In this document: positions 36,097-49,296 of the stretch, one piece after another
How positions within the stretch are numbered: the stretch's first letter is position 1
Layout: each line of letters opens with the position of its first letter
DNA from: Stercorarius parasiticus
Lineage: Eukaryota > Chordata > Aves > Charadriiformes > Stercorariidae
NCBI GenBank assembly: GCA_013396915.1
Contig: VWZL01005057.1
Coordinates: 682,001 to 746,000, forward strand
Length of the DNA: 64,000 nt
Direction: 5' to 3'
Translations under genes and position numbers: made by a program
Notes under the pieces: generated by a model
What the model was told of the DNA's origin: nothing
Database searches by the model: none
What the model saw: the letters and a program-made list of their open reading frames with translations, nothing else

Positions 36097-39047
36097 TATT
36101 GCATGCAGTTTAGCTTCAGTTCTGCCTCTTGCATCTGCCCGCAACAAAATTCCTATTCTACTTTGCAATTGAATTTGAGTTGGAAAAGTATCTTAATGTC
36201 CTTTAATGAAATATCTTTTTATGAAGATATCAAGGGAAAGAAGTAGTTATGAGCACTTTTCACGATGGTATAAATTCACACATTATTCATGCTTCATTGG
36301 ACTTATTCTGCAGGATCAGCATAAAGCCATCTAGAAGAATATGTACCTTTAGCATACTGATAATATTCAAGAACTAGATAATAACATTGGTGACATTTGC
36401 GAAGCCTGAGAGACTTAGGCCTCTCTGCGTTGACATCAATAGAAATGAGACATCTCTATTTCTTAGGCAGTACTGGTTCAATGACCTTTTTCTTCTTTCT
36501 TAGACTCTGTTATTTTTGCATGCTCTGTGTGGCCATTGTAAGGAAGCGGCAAAATGCTTGATTTTTCTACGCTTTTCTCCTGTTTGTCTTAAAATAGTCT
36601 TCCCCTTTTAAATGGCTGTCAAAAAGGGCTTCTCCATAGACTTTTCTCTTGAGTTGCTAAACATTTTGGGTATTTGAGAGATGGCTTCGATTAGAGCTGA
36701 CCAACGAAGTAGCAGTGGCATCTGGAAGTGACGGGGTTGTGATGGTTATTTATTCCTGCCTTGCAGAACTGAATATATGACATTGCGCCGCTAATGGAAG
36801 TCAGCAGAATTGGCCTTAGACTTCTCTACAAACTTTCCCCTTAATCTGGGAGTACTCCTATCCCCTACAAAAGGCTATTTATATTTCATTTTTCACTATA
36901 AAGAAAGGTAGAAGATTGACAGCAGTGCACTACTATTTTATAGTAATTGATCTTTTTCAAAGCACTCTAGCTTTCTCTGAAGATCTGTCACGTGATTCTT
37001 TACCTTGTTATTGCTATAAGTACCTTTTGCTGCTGTTTTCAGAGAAGTGGGGATCAAGGTATCATGGTTTTAACCACAGAACTACCTTTATTCTGCATTT
37101 ATTCCAATATTCAATGTAATATTAATGGAAGTAGCCTTCTGGCAGGGTGAGCCACATTATCAGTAAATGTGTAATTGACTTCTGTACCAAGTCTGAGGGA
37201 ACAAAGGGAACTCAGATCAAGATACCCGTGCCTGCCTGCCAGAGTGGTGTGATGGTTGCTTATACAGCGTAGTACTGGGTGTAGTTGTCACTTGAGGGCT
37301 AGTAATAAGTGACTGTAGTTTGGTCAGTATAAGTGGTAAACGTCAGTGCAGTTGTATCTCGTGCTGTTAATCAGCCTACCTGCGTATCTACTAAAAAAAA
37401 AATAAAAATCAAGGAATGGTACTCTAGTACTCAGTGTTGTAGATGTTCATAAGCATGAGCCTGAAAGATAGAGAATGGGGAAAAAAGAGGGGAACGTTGA
37501 AAGTCCAGCGTGTTGCAGCCAGTGTCAGGCACTAGCACCGAGGAAGGACTGTGGAATCAAGACTAAACCACTTTTATTTATTGAGAAGAAAATGTTTCTT
37601 GGTTTTCCTTGCTGTGAGGAAAAATGTTTTTTTTTCTTTTTTTAAACTGTATTTGTAAAGCAGATCAAGAAAGTGTTGTATGAATATAGTGAATCCAAAA
37701 GGATGTTTCTGACGCTTTTAAATAGGAAGCTCTCGGTTGTTCACATATTTTAAAGATTCAAATTACTTGGGCTTCATAACATTAAATCCACATTATGGTC
37801 TCTCATATTACGAATCAAAAGACAGAAGGGAAAAATACAACTTTTACATAATACTATTCATCATGACAAATGATCTGCATCAAAGAACATAACATCCTGG
37901 CAAAGCTTCAAGATTACCCAGAGGAGAGGCAATGGACAGGCTGTCGAGCCAAAGTAATTTCAGAAACAATTCCACACCTTCTTTATCCCTAGCGTGGAAC
38001 AGAAAAGCTATGAAACCCTCTAGCACAATTGCTGTGTGCATTTGTTTAACCTACTGACCTTAACTCTCCCCGTCCCTGACAGCCTCATGTTTGTCAGCAT
38101 GGGAGGGGAAGGATTTCTGTGCGACTCTCAACAATATGGTTTAAAGTTTCTCTATTAGAGATTATTTCTTTCACAGCTCTTGTGCAAGGATAGTGCCTAC
38201 CGCAAGCGTAAGCAGGTGGGTGCCATAACACCCTGTCCGTATCTCCACCAGCAAGCGCGGTATCTGAGCCCTAGGACTTAGCTGGTGGTCACTAGCAAAA
38301 CAAAAGGATGTGATTGATATCTGAGGCTTAGCTGGTTCAGAGCAGCTGACTGTCTCATTGCAGAACAGGAATCATCTAGTTTCATTTTTCATAACACCAG
38401 TGAAATGGTTAACTCCCTACAACTGCAGGCTCCAGCATGCCTGTCTCTGTATCTAGCCAAACTTATTCCAAATACCTTCACTGGATTGCCTTGTAGCATA
38501 GGAAGAAAAAGATCCCCTTCATATTAAACGTACCTTTATACAAGACTGAGATTATACCGGATCTAAACTTCTGGCTCAAAATTGAGGGAATGAGAACTAT
38601 TTATTTTCATGAACGCTAAATTTAATCTTCAGTAAGTGTTTTTCTTAATTTGGTCAGAGAACTCATACTTTCATATATTAAATCCATTTATTCAGTATTA
38701 TTAGCACTAAATGATGCGACTTATCTGCAGGAATACTGAAAACTGGAAACCTTGTTTATGGAAGTCAGTGTAGTACAGATGGAATCATCTATGTAATTTA
38801 TCCAAATTACATGTATTCTACTTGTTGTTAACAGAATTTGGCATTATACTGAGGGCCACAGAACAATTCTTCATGTTCTTAAATTACTGCCTGTCCAGGC
38901 AACAGTCACAGTATCTAAACGAACTAGTGCTGCTTTGTTTAAGAGATGCCAAAAATTGAGTCTTAAGTGTATTAAAATTAACTCTTTGTTAAAGCACATA
39001 GTCAAGGTATGCGGGTCCAAATCTGACCAGAAAGGAGAAACCTGGTT

Positions 39048-39098
39048 TTTAAACAAACAAATAAAATAAACCCAACCAAAACCAACACCACCTCCACC
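39048..39098. repeat. A/C-rich low-complexity tract
   Basis: An AAACAAACAAATAAAATAAA string passes into CCAACC and CCACC units. It has the same A/C character as the tract at 32004 and is probably simple sequence. Confidence 0.65.
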
Positions 39099-42000
39099 TC
39101 TGTTAACTATGAATTTGGATGCCTGAGATAGGAGCTGTGTTTTGTGATGGAGGTTTGTGGCTTACTCTGTGGGAGCACAACACATTTTAGGTTTTCTTGC
39201 AATGCAAAGTCACCACAGGTGTTGCATTAAAAGCAAGGCTGGAGTTAAATTGGGATGTACTCTAAAAGGTCACAGTGGGCAAGGGGAAGATTTGTGTTGA
39301 CACCTTTTGTCACATGCTGCGCATCAGTTTGCCTTATTTTGTTCTAGTTTAACATCTTCTGTTCTAACAAAAGCCAGATTTAGAAACTGAAACTTTCAGT
39401 CACTTTTGTTCTTGAAGTAAGCATGCCGAAGTTGCCAGAGCCCCAGGTCCCAGCCCTAAGCTGCTCCAAACTCATTCCAGTGCCGCAGTGGTGGGCTGAA
39501 ATCGGCTCTTCTTTTTCAGTAGTTTCCCACTGTTCTCATGAAAGATCTCTAATGCTTTAGAGATCCTTAGCTATCAAGCTTCCCTTGTGAGATTTAATTA
39601 CAGATTTGTCCAATCCATAAGATAATTGCTAAGTTGTCTCTTAAGAATATCTTCTGATGGAAGCCCAACCTGTCCAGAAAGTCTTTCAGGCAATCTCCTC
39701 AGACAGTGGTTCACTCCTCTTGCACTTAGCATTTAACTTGATGTTAGGAATCCTCTACTGCAACTGAATTGTTACCGGTCTTATTTGTTGTGGAAATAGA
39801 GCATAGATCACTGTATTCGAACTACACTAAAGTTGCTGCAGAGACGGAGTTCTCTCTTTCATTTTCATTTCTTTACTACATTAAACAATCGAGTACTTAC
39901 AGATTTTTCTCAGACACAGAGAATAGTGACAGCAATTGGAGAACTCATCTCTGGATTGTCTTCAGATGTTTGCAAATATAGTATCCAAAACTGGATATAA
40001 TTCAGATGAGACTTCATCAATCTCTTAATGTGTCCCATAGATTAGACGTGGACTACTTGCCCCTTTTCTCAGTGTTGACCTTTAGCTCATGTTCAGTTTG
40101 AGATATCAGCTGGATTCTTTTCTACAGTACCTGGTCAGTTGTTTCCAAGTGTGTGTTTTTGTAGGTGGTTATTCCTGGCTCCTTAGAGCAGCATGTGTCA
40201 CCTTTATTGAGTTGCAGCTTTTTTCTTTCTTTTGAAGTTTTCCTCGTCTTCCAGTTAACTTGGGAATCCCCCTGCTTGGTATCACTTGTAATTAAGTAAG
40301 CAAACAGTCTAATAACTGTGTATGCATAAGTGTTTTCCATCCCTTTTTTTTTTTGCTATCTAGACTATTAGATCTTTTGATTTTTCTTTTTAAAGTTGAA
40401 AACATGGGGATTTTTATTTACTTAATTGGAAATAAAAGTTGGGCGATGACATTCCTATAGATTGAGAATATTGTATGACAAAAACTAGTTCTCTGCGTAG
40501 GGTGTGATTCTGACCAGGCTCACTTTCTGCAGGAGAGGTATTCAGGATATTATTTTTCTAGATAAACTGTTTATATCTTTTGCTTACAGCAAATCTGAGG
40601 TCATCCATAACTCTTGAAAATACCATTCGCTGACATGCAGATCTCGATCAAGTAACTTTAATATAACAATAAGCATAATGACTTTCACAGAACTACTGTA
40701 AATTTTAGGTCGTCCTTGATATTTAAAATTTGGGAGATGACAGGCTTTGTATTTGCATTTCAGGTTGCATCCTGCCATGGGTGTTTTTTAAAGTTCACCT
40801 TCTGACTAAAACTGTAATTTATTTTTCTTGTGAAATATAAAACGTCTTGAGCTTATTTGTATTTCACTGCAAACTGCAAATCACTCAGTTCATGGAGCTC
40901 AAAAGGGGCCCTGTGAGGCCTCATCTTGGTCCAGCTGGCACTGATTTAAAGCTGTGATGTGATGATAATGATAAAGTCTCAAGTGTTGCTTTGAGATGTT
41001 GGGCTTGCTTGAACATGAAGCTGTTAAGGTGCAAGCCCATGTGACTAAAATCCAGAAATGGTGTACCTACCCATTCTTGTAACTGAGTTTCTGAAATTAT
41101 ACAGGTTCTGTAAAAGTTAGGAAAAAGAATAATACAAGTCTCTTATTGTAGGGGAGCTATTCTTCTTTCAGAATATTTTAATGAAACTCTATAAAGACCA
41201 ACCATATCATACTTAGAGCAAGATCTAAGATAGCTTGGATATTAGGTAGACCGGGAAGGTCCTGGTTCATCTCTGGGGCCCGCGTAACTGCCTGCCTATT
41301 TTGCGTGTCTGTGTTTGACAACACTGAGCCCTTGAAGTGTGCCATGTAGAATAGGCAAGGAGATACCAAAACCTTTAATGATTTTGCCTAAACTGGTGCA
41401 GAAAATGCATTTAAACCCAGATTATCCAAGATTCTCCTTGTGCCTTAAGAACAGAAATGCTCTTTCTCTACTTTTCAGCTACTGATATAAATGGTGTACT
41501 GTGGGAAAAGAATGGATTGTAATTGCAACACATACTCAGCATAGAGAAACTTGGTAAACAAAAGTATGTTGCTGGTGGCAGTCAAGAGAGGAGGCAAGAG
41601 GAAAGCCTCATTAAGTCTGATTGTTATGGCACACAGTGATAATGGTCCTGTACATCAGATAATGATTTACTTAGTGTCTCCAGTACACATTAGGTAGATT
41701 ATGGAAGTACATTATTCCTTATTGAAAGAACAGTTATCATTAACAGACACTGAAATAGTTGAGTAAATCTTCGTGCTGCAGAGAGGAAAAAAAGATAGCA
41801 AAGTTAAAATAAAGCAATTTCATCCCAAAGTGAATCATAATCACTAATGTTGAACATATGACCTTCACAATACAAAACTTTCAGAGAACTGTATTTTTAT
41901 CTTTGTCTGGATTTGCACCTACCAATAATGTAAAATGTTTAGTAACTTGAGTTTAATTCATGCTAATACGGAGCTTAGAAGACTGAAATATTTTCTTTAA

Positions 42001-45000
42001 AAAATTGTAGGTTTTGAGTTGGAAAGTAAAGAAGCAGGAGCAATTCAGTTACAGTCATCTTCCAGTTGTGTACCCGAGTTCATTTTGTGAAGAAAGAAGT
42101 ATGCAGGCTGCTGAGTCTGTTCCCTGTGCTTGATCTTCTCTTCAGTCTGCTCTCGTTCAAGTCCTGTGGATGTGATTTGGTGCCTGTATTGGCTGTGATA
42201 GCTCTGCTGAGTGTCTGCTTGGGGAGGAAGGAGCTGGCTTGAGCCATTTGTGTCCCGTTCTGCCTATAGGGTGGGGTGGTAGTCAGGCATCTTGCTCTGC
42301 CTTCAATTTCTGCCTGCGGGCCCACTTCAGATAGGAGTATGAGCCAATACATGGTCAGTGGGCTATCTGAGAGATGAGCTGGCGTGGCAGTGTTGGAAAA
42401 ACACTCCTGTCCCTGCCCAGGGGAGGTCAGGTTTGATCTGCCTTTTACCAGTAGCAGACCGAGGCGCCGGCTGGGGGCGAGAGGAAGGGAAGATTCCTGG
42501 CTTCAGCAACTTGATCCCATGTCCGTTTATTTCCTCTCTCTACATCGTCTTTCCAGAGCCCAAATGTGCAAGCTGTCATATTTGCCACTCTTCTCAACCT
42601 ACTAAAGGCAATCCCCTCGGTCTTTTGAAACAGCAGCAAATTAAAGCTCTTTTTGAAGCCTGCAGACAAGCTAATATATATTTTATATGTTCTGTATACA
42701 TACATGCGCTCGCATATCCTTCAAAGTTGAAAGGATCCCATTTGAATTAGAGAGTAATGAAAATCTATGCAGATCAAAAGAAAAAAATTAAACTTTTGTT
42801 TCTGGTTTTAAGGGGGGATTTTTAAAGAAATATCAAATCTTTTAAAGTCTTCAAAGTATTTTCAAAATTGCTGGCAGCTTATCTGGAAGTCCAGCTCTAA
42901 GAATTGGATATAAAATTCACTTACTACTCATGTTATCACTTCATCTATTTGAAGATGCTGCAATTGCAATGAAACAATTGTTACAAGTAACTCATCTACA
43001 ATGTGTTGTCAACGTGTTTTCCCTTTTCAGATTGCTTGTGGATCACACAATCATTTAAATCTGTAAGTGCCAATGAACCGACTTCTCAAACTACCATAAA
43101 TTGAATTGTATGGCTACAGCAATGATTATTCATTTCTCAACCATACCTCCACTAACCACATTATGTGGTGATACGAATCATGCCACAGTGGAGCCATCTC
43201 ATGTTGATAAGGGTAGGCACGCTGAAAATTACGCGCATTGTACTAAGTTCTCAGCGTGAAGACGCTAGACAGGGGTTTTCAAGGAAATTCCCCTTATTTA
43301 GCAGCCAGCTGTCTTTGTTGGTTGAACAGGCCTTAATTGAAACTTCCACTGGGCAGCTGTTTCTTCTGCTTAGTTGCTTGGTAAAATTTACTATTTTTAT
43401 TGAGTTTTTTAATAATAGCAGTGTCTGCAAGCAACTCAGGAAACACTGTTTCAGTATCTCCACGCAAAGGACTGATCAGAATAACGTTAACGGCTTAAAA
43501 AAAGAAAGTTTCCTTGACCTCGGGAGGAGAAAATGTATACAACTGAGGAAGTACTGGAAAAAGAACTCCACTAAAGGGTGGAAATAAAATTAGCCTCAGT
43601 CTTGAATAAAAATATTGTAGAGGATAATCTGCTTTTTCTTTAAGGTGCTGTCTTGAGGGAGAATGCGCTAATAAATGGGTTTATCCATTCTCTAGAAGCA
43701 GCCACGAGGTAAATGAGCTCAGAATCACTCTTTTTACATCTCCAACTTAAAAGCTACATTTGTGAGCAAAGCATTCTCGGGAAGTCTTGCTTAATTTACT
43801 GCTAGCTAGCGTGCTGATGTGTGATGGCTGAGTCAGGTACTGAGGAGCAAACATGTCAGTGGAGACCTGTCCTCCCCCTTCCCGAGGCTTGGTGCTGGTG
43901 GCAGATCGCTGCCCGCCACACTTGGCTTCCAGCCTCTCCTCCCTCCCTAGATGGAGGGTTTCATTCTGTGTAGCTGTGCTGCGCGTGGCCTGGGTGTGCT
44001 GATGCTTGGGTTCAAGTTGCCTCCTCTGTGCTTGGACTTGTTCCTACATGGTGCGTATAGCTGTGAGGATGCAGGGCGTGCTCCTGTGGGCCAGGTTGCT
44101 GCATCACATTGCTGTATTAAACTGTTCTGTTTCTTCTCTCTGTGCATGGTCCTGGCAGAAAAGGCTCCTGGTTCCTAGGCAGAATCACAGCAATAACACC
44201 AGCAAACTCCAAAGCCACATGAATTAATCCCAAATACTAATACACTTGCCCAACTATCTGGGCACACTAGCCAAAGGCAATAATTGACAAAAGAAGTGTT
44301 GTGGTTGTTTTGGTTTGGTTTTTTTTTTAATTGCACTCGTGCCACAGTTGCCAAATTGCTGTGCCCTTTACTGTCATATTCTTCCAGTTAAGCAGTGAGC
44401 TTTGATCCCTTGCTTTGCCTCCTGGCTTCAGTAGCTTCTTGGGGGAGGGGGAAATACAACAGTCGGCTTTTGAAAATATTTCTCTGAACCCACACTCTTT
44501 GGACAATGAAATAGAAACTCTTCTGTAAGATATTCACTGCTGAGGAGAAACTTGTATGTTGGCAGAGTTGCAGAAATGAATGCCTGCTTTTGCTATAGCT
44601 CTTTCTATAGATAAAGGGGTTCAGCTACGTATATATTACATATGAGAGAATATATAGATCAGAGAAAGTGTTCATACTTCTGATCTCAAATTGAATCCAA
44701 ATAATTTGAGGATTGTTAACAAACCCCCAGCTGCAGATTTTTAACCAAACCTGAACTTCCATTTATTTCCAAGTTTTTTTCATTGGGTTTTTCTTGTGTG
44801 TTTCATGAAAGGCTTCTTCAGTTGTCTTAGTATAACAAATTCCTAATTTTAATCCAGATTGTAGTCTGTAGCAATCTATTATTATGGTAGGAATCAGGTC
44901 CTCTGTGTGTATGGCAAGGATGGGAAGTTTTTTGGTTGTTTTTTTTTTTTGCTTTAGGGTGCTTCAGGCATTTAATTTTGTTGCGATTCAGAAGACAGAT

Positions 45001-45417
45001 ATTTGGAGTTTGAGTTCACTGTATAGTCAAAGGAAAGAAATGGTGGTCTCTGGGAGGAGGAAGAGGTGAAACAACTTGTTGTGATTCAGAACACTTCAGT
45101 GTGGACCCATCCAGGTCATGCATGAAAATTCCTGTAATTCTGCTGGAGAGCATGGTGGCCAGATTTCTTGGGGCTGCCAGGTAGCCCAATGTAGTCCTCA
45201 GCTGACTGCGGTTGATCCACGTTCTGCTTTGGCAGTTTATATTGGACTTGAGACAAACGTTGTCATGTATCCTTTCAAAGGAGTGAATACTGTTTGAAAT
45301 AAAGATGAGCTTTCTCATGAATTTTTGTAACATTTAGGTTTCAAGTGTATTGAGAAACAAATTGAACATGTTGGAAGTAATGAAAAACAGAAAGTAATAT
45401 AAGCATTTCTTAACTGC

Positions 45418-45444
45418 TAGTGTCAGAGTCTGGGCCTGACACTA
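45418..45444. repeat. Short hairpin, 9-bp perfect arms
   Basis: TAGTGTCAG (45418-45426) and CTGACACTA (45436-45444) are perfect inverted arms around a 9-base loop. This is too short for a microRNA precursor and has no terminator context; it is a possible dyad binding site or chance. Confidence 0.6.
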
Positions 45445-48400
45445 AAACTCAGTCTTTGCTATCGGACTGTTACCTACTGAATATGCAAGGAGAGACATGC
45501 TAAAAAAGCAGCCCAGGAGAAAGAATCAGATGTTTTTTTCCCCGTTATAAACAGTGGAAAAGAAACATTGCTGTAAAGGGGTAATCCATAACAGGGCTGT
45601 AAAATAAAATATACTGCAAAGGGATAGTGTAAGCTTTTGAGGATGCGGAAGAAAAAATTGATTTACAGCCATCTCGGACTGAGGGGATGAAAGAAAAGAC
45701 TGGACTCTTTGCAGTTAGCCTGGCATAAAGCTTAGCAAACTGGATGTTATGGAACAAACTTTAAATTTTTTTCAGGATAATAGAAGAATCATCTTAACAT
45801 TCCTGTGGCTGGAAATGTTCTTCCACTTCTAAGGGATTTCCCTGCTCCTACTTAAAATGAAAACAAAGAAACAAGCCATAAAACTTGTATCTTCTCTAAA
45901 CTTGAGTAGTAGTGTTTTTCTTTTTAATCATGTGATATGATAATAGTATCTGAAATTTTAATTAAAGCTTGCAGTTAACATCAAAAAGATCAATACTCTG
46001 CTGTAGAAACTGTGTCCTTTTCATTCTCTTTCAGTATGGCATCATGTCCTATGGAGGAGTTTGATCTATATCTAGGTGTTCTCAATTTTCTTTTTTTGTG
46101 TTTTATGCTAAAAGATGCTAATCAGTAGGATTTTGCATGTGCTTGGATCGAAAAATGTTCATCAACCTCTCTAAATCCAGTTTGTATGCTATGTGCTGTA
46201 TTTCTAGGTTCAGTGGAAAGGGTTTTGATACCATTTATATGCAAACAAAACTTCATTATCCAATGTAAATTGGTAGTTGAGCTACTGTGAGCACAGAATC
46301 AATGCCGGTAGTACAGATGCTGAGGATCCCTTTGGAAGCGGCTGGGGGGCTCTGTCTGTTTGGATTCCAGCAGGAGGAAGCATCGAGCTGACTTGTTTTG
46401 ACATGGCTGAGGTGAAATCGGTGCTAATGAGCAAAGACTTATATTGGCTTCTGCAGAACAGGAGCTAATTACTCATGTGTCTGCACTGCAGACATTGCTG
46501 TGGTGTCTCAGATGCCTCTGCACCATCCTTACCAGTGATGGTGTTAATAGGAGGCTTATTTCTGTGTGCCAGGACTGCTCTGGTTCAACACGCTTATAGT
46601 ATTACGACTAGGGTGGTTTGCTCTCCACTCAGCAGTCTTCTGGAGTTTGAAGAAATGAGCAGGTGCGGCAGGGCTCATGGACTCAGAACACCCAGCAGAG
46701 AACAGATAACATGAGAAATACAGCACAACTTCCAGGCGTTGGGTCAATTTATGTAACACCAACACCTCTCTGAACTCGATGTCTCTCAGCACAGTGCATG
46801 AGTGTTGCAAAAGACGAAGTTAAATAGAAAGCACTGGTGTTGCCCAAATGATGGATGTATTCTTTACTCATCTCTCCTACAACAGTGGGTTGAACTAGAC
46901 ACATGACTACTGAGAACTCTTTTGAGTAGTATTTGGTGCTCATAAAAGTGAACATGAAAGAGAATGAAGAAAGCCACAACTCAACTCAAAATTAACCATA
47001 ATTTGGTGCAAGATTCACGTCCATGGAATTAACTTCTCCCCTACCAAAGCCATATAGATAGCTATATGTGTGCGTGCTCTCGCTTGAATGTTTTTTGTTG
47101 GACAATGTACTGAGTAAGAAACACTTAAAATAATACTGATGTTGTTGAAAGTTTCTTCCAGATGTCATAAGACAATTTTTTTCAGTAGATATTGAGATAA
47201 ACTTGTACGGTTCTGTACCTCCAAAATATGGGTGTTCTGCAATATCGCACTGCTGTTCTCAGTTCTCTTTGCTTCTATACAATAATATAAACATATATTA
47301 AGAATATATTGAGAATGCAGCCCCCATGCTACACATTCCTCAATCTCAAAACCGAGCAGTCTGCTCAGAGTGCTGTCGAAGTAGACACAGTATCAGCAGA
47401 TGGCTTGCTTAAAACAAAAAGCATTTCTGGGGTAATGCTTACTCGGAATGAAGAACACACATGGCTGATAAAAGTAGTAAAACTGAAAACAAAATCTAAC
47501 ATAAATGCATTCAGGTGAGAGTCACAGATAGTGGTTCCTGTCTCCATGTCAAAGTGATCTACACATCCTCTGTTCCCCTAGCTGTCTGAAATTCTGATGA
47601 AGCCTTGATAGAAAGAGTTCACGAGTTTGAGAAATGGTCTGTGAAGAAACGGGGAGATCAGAAGGAGCCCTCTGAGCTTGGCAGAGGCCTGAGTGAAGTT
47701 GAAGTCCTCAATATTATCAGAGCTGGCTAATAACAGTGAAAGGTCAGAGCAATATAGTAATTATTCAAACTTAGAATCGCTTTTTCCCTTTGGAAAATAA
47801 CACCAGCTCTAAATAAGTCATGAATAAAACATACTGGCCCAAATCTATTACCTTAAGCATCTCCAGACAGGTTTCTAAGAACTTGGGACATAATGTATAT
47901 TTACTTGCTTGATGAAAACCTACTCATCGCTGAGAAATCCTCACAGCCTAATTAGGATGTCTGATATATTTTGATGCTTGATATATTTCCTCTTGCATAC
48001 ACTTAAACGGGTCAAATCTTGAACTCAGTTACACTGATATAAATGCAGAATGAAACTGGATTTCAACTGCTTATTCTAATCTACGGCAGTGTAGGAAACC
48101 AAACAATACTGTCAGAAACTTTATTATTTTTCATAATTAAGTAAATAATATAAGGAAACAGCTATAGAAAACTTTCAGAAAAAGTTTTTAATTATTAGTC
48201 CTCCTCTACCAATAATCTTAAAAATCAAACTGCCATTCCAATGTAACAGTAAATTGAATTTGGCCTTCGTATTGATTACATAGCTATCTGTTTAGGTTTT
48301 TTGATTATTGAAGTTCCTACCTAATGTCTGTTCAGCAGATTTAGCAAATTAACAAAATCTGAGTTTGATTTGCAGCAGTTATAAAGTCGGCTTGCTACAC

Positions 48401-49283
48401 ACTCATTCTTAATTTTGTGAACGAAGTGTAGTTACTTGCCCTGCATTCAAATACTCTCTGTATGTGCACAGATGATATATAAAAGGAAGATGGCATTAGG
48501 TTGAATTACTGCAAATATTAGAATCAAGAGTATGACTTGGTGGAACATTGCATGTGAATTAACATGACAGATCTGTTCCTAATCTGTATCTAGTAAACAG
48601 TTTCAAGCGTCTGCTTTCTGTGAGTCATCATTTTTTAAATATTAACGAATGGTTCATTCTGCCACTGTGTAGTTTACTGACAAATAGGAAAGTTAAATAC
48701 TTGTTGGTGATGTTAAAGATGCTAAACTGTTGTTAGAGATGGCTTTAAAATCATTTTCATGTTCTCATTAATCCCCATTTACTCTTATTTCCTTTTAAAA
48801 TTATTCAAAGGATTTCTTTTGCTGCTGCTAGTGTTATCTTGTGACAAAGAACCTCTCCACTAATGTGTGAGGTGACAGTGACTAAACTGGCTTCCAGCCC
48901 TACCCCACCAGTATGACTGTGCTGTGAAATCTCCCTGCTCAGTGTCTCTTCGGCAGCAGTGATAGTAGGGGCTCATAGATGGTCCCCAAAATGCCTGCCT
49001 GAAATATTCATGCACTATATACAGGAACTGCAATGTTCCTGACAAATACAAGTATCTGTATGTGGAGAAAGAGCATTTTAGATATGCCTTATTGGTGTAG
49101 TTTCTTATCTATAACTAGTACTTTTAAATTAGTGTACTTTGTTTGTTATAATTCACCCATAATATTAGAATAACACATTAATGCGAAGTTCCAAATATGT
49201 TGTATAGAACTTTAAAACAAAGTGTTAATCTTGATGGGATTAAGAAAAAGCATTAAAATTAATGAAATGATTGCATATCAATC

Positions 49284-49296
49284 TGCATATGCAAAT
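49284..49296 (+). promoter_or_regulatory. Octamer (POU factor) motif
   Basis: TGCATATGCAAAT contains a perfect octamer ATGCAAAT at 49289-49296 overlapping a TGCATATGCA palindrome, an arrangement that POU-domain proteins can bind as dimers. The surrounding 49080-49500 is AT-rich with several TTAAT/ATTA homeodomain-type cores, the texture of many developmental enhancers. Function is inferred only. Confidence 0.3.

Larger units (their letters stand above)
36141..49283. other. Long noncoding stretch
   Basis: No named gene is supported. GC-richer patches occur at about 42400-42520 and 43850-44110. The larger plus-strand frames (42358-42750, 130 codons; 43165-43587, 140 codons) show no domain and no splice context. 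A short plus-strand frame at 46277-46468 is compositionally balanced but also unrecognised. Poly-A or T runs near 37390, 40348 and 44940 are simple repeats. The rest is unremarkable AT-rich DNA. Confidence 0.6.

Noticed and set aside
35752..36168. 138-codon minus-strand open frame
   Set aside because: It begins at a TTG rather than an ATG, has no domain, and owes its length to the GC-rich patch, where stop codons are rare on both strands.
37500..37570. Possible third LTR or CR1 fragment around a GC-richer GCAGCC patch
   Set aside because: No conserved CR1 end, no TG...CA boundaries and no duplication could be found.
42358..42750. 130-codon plus-strand frame with two CxxC-like cysteine pairs
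   Set aside because: The cysteines are not spaced as a known zinc-binding domain and an overlapping minus-strand frame is equally open.
43165..43587. 140-codon plus-strand open frame, the longest in the window
   Set aside because: No domain, no splice sites at the ends, no Kozak context; a length expected by chance in 64 kb over six frames.
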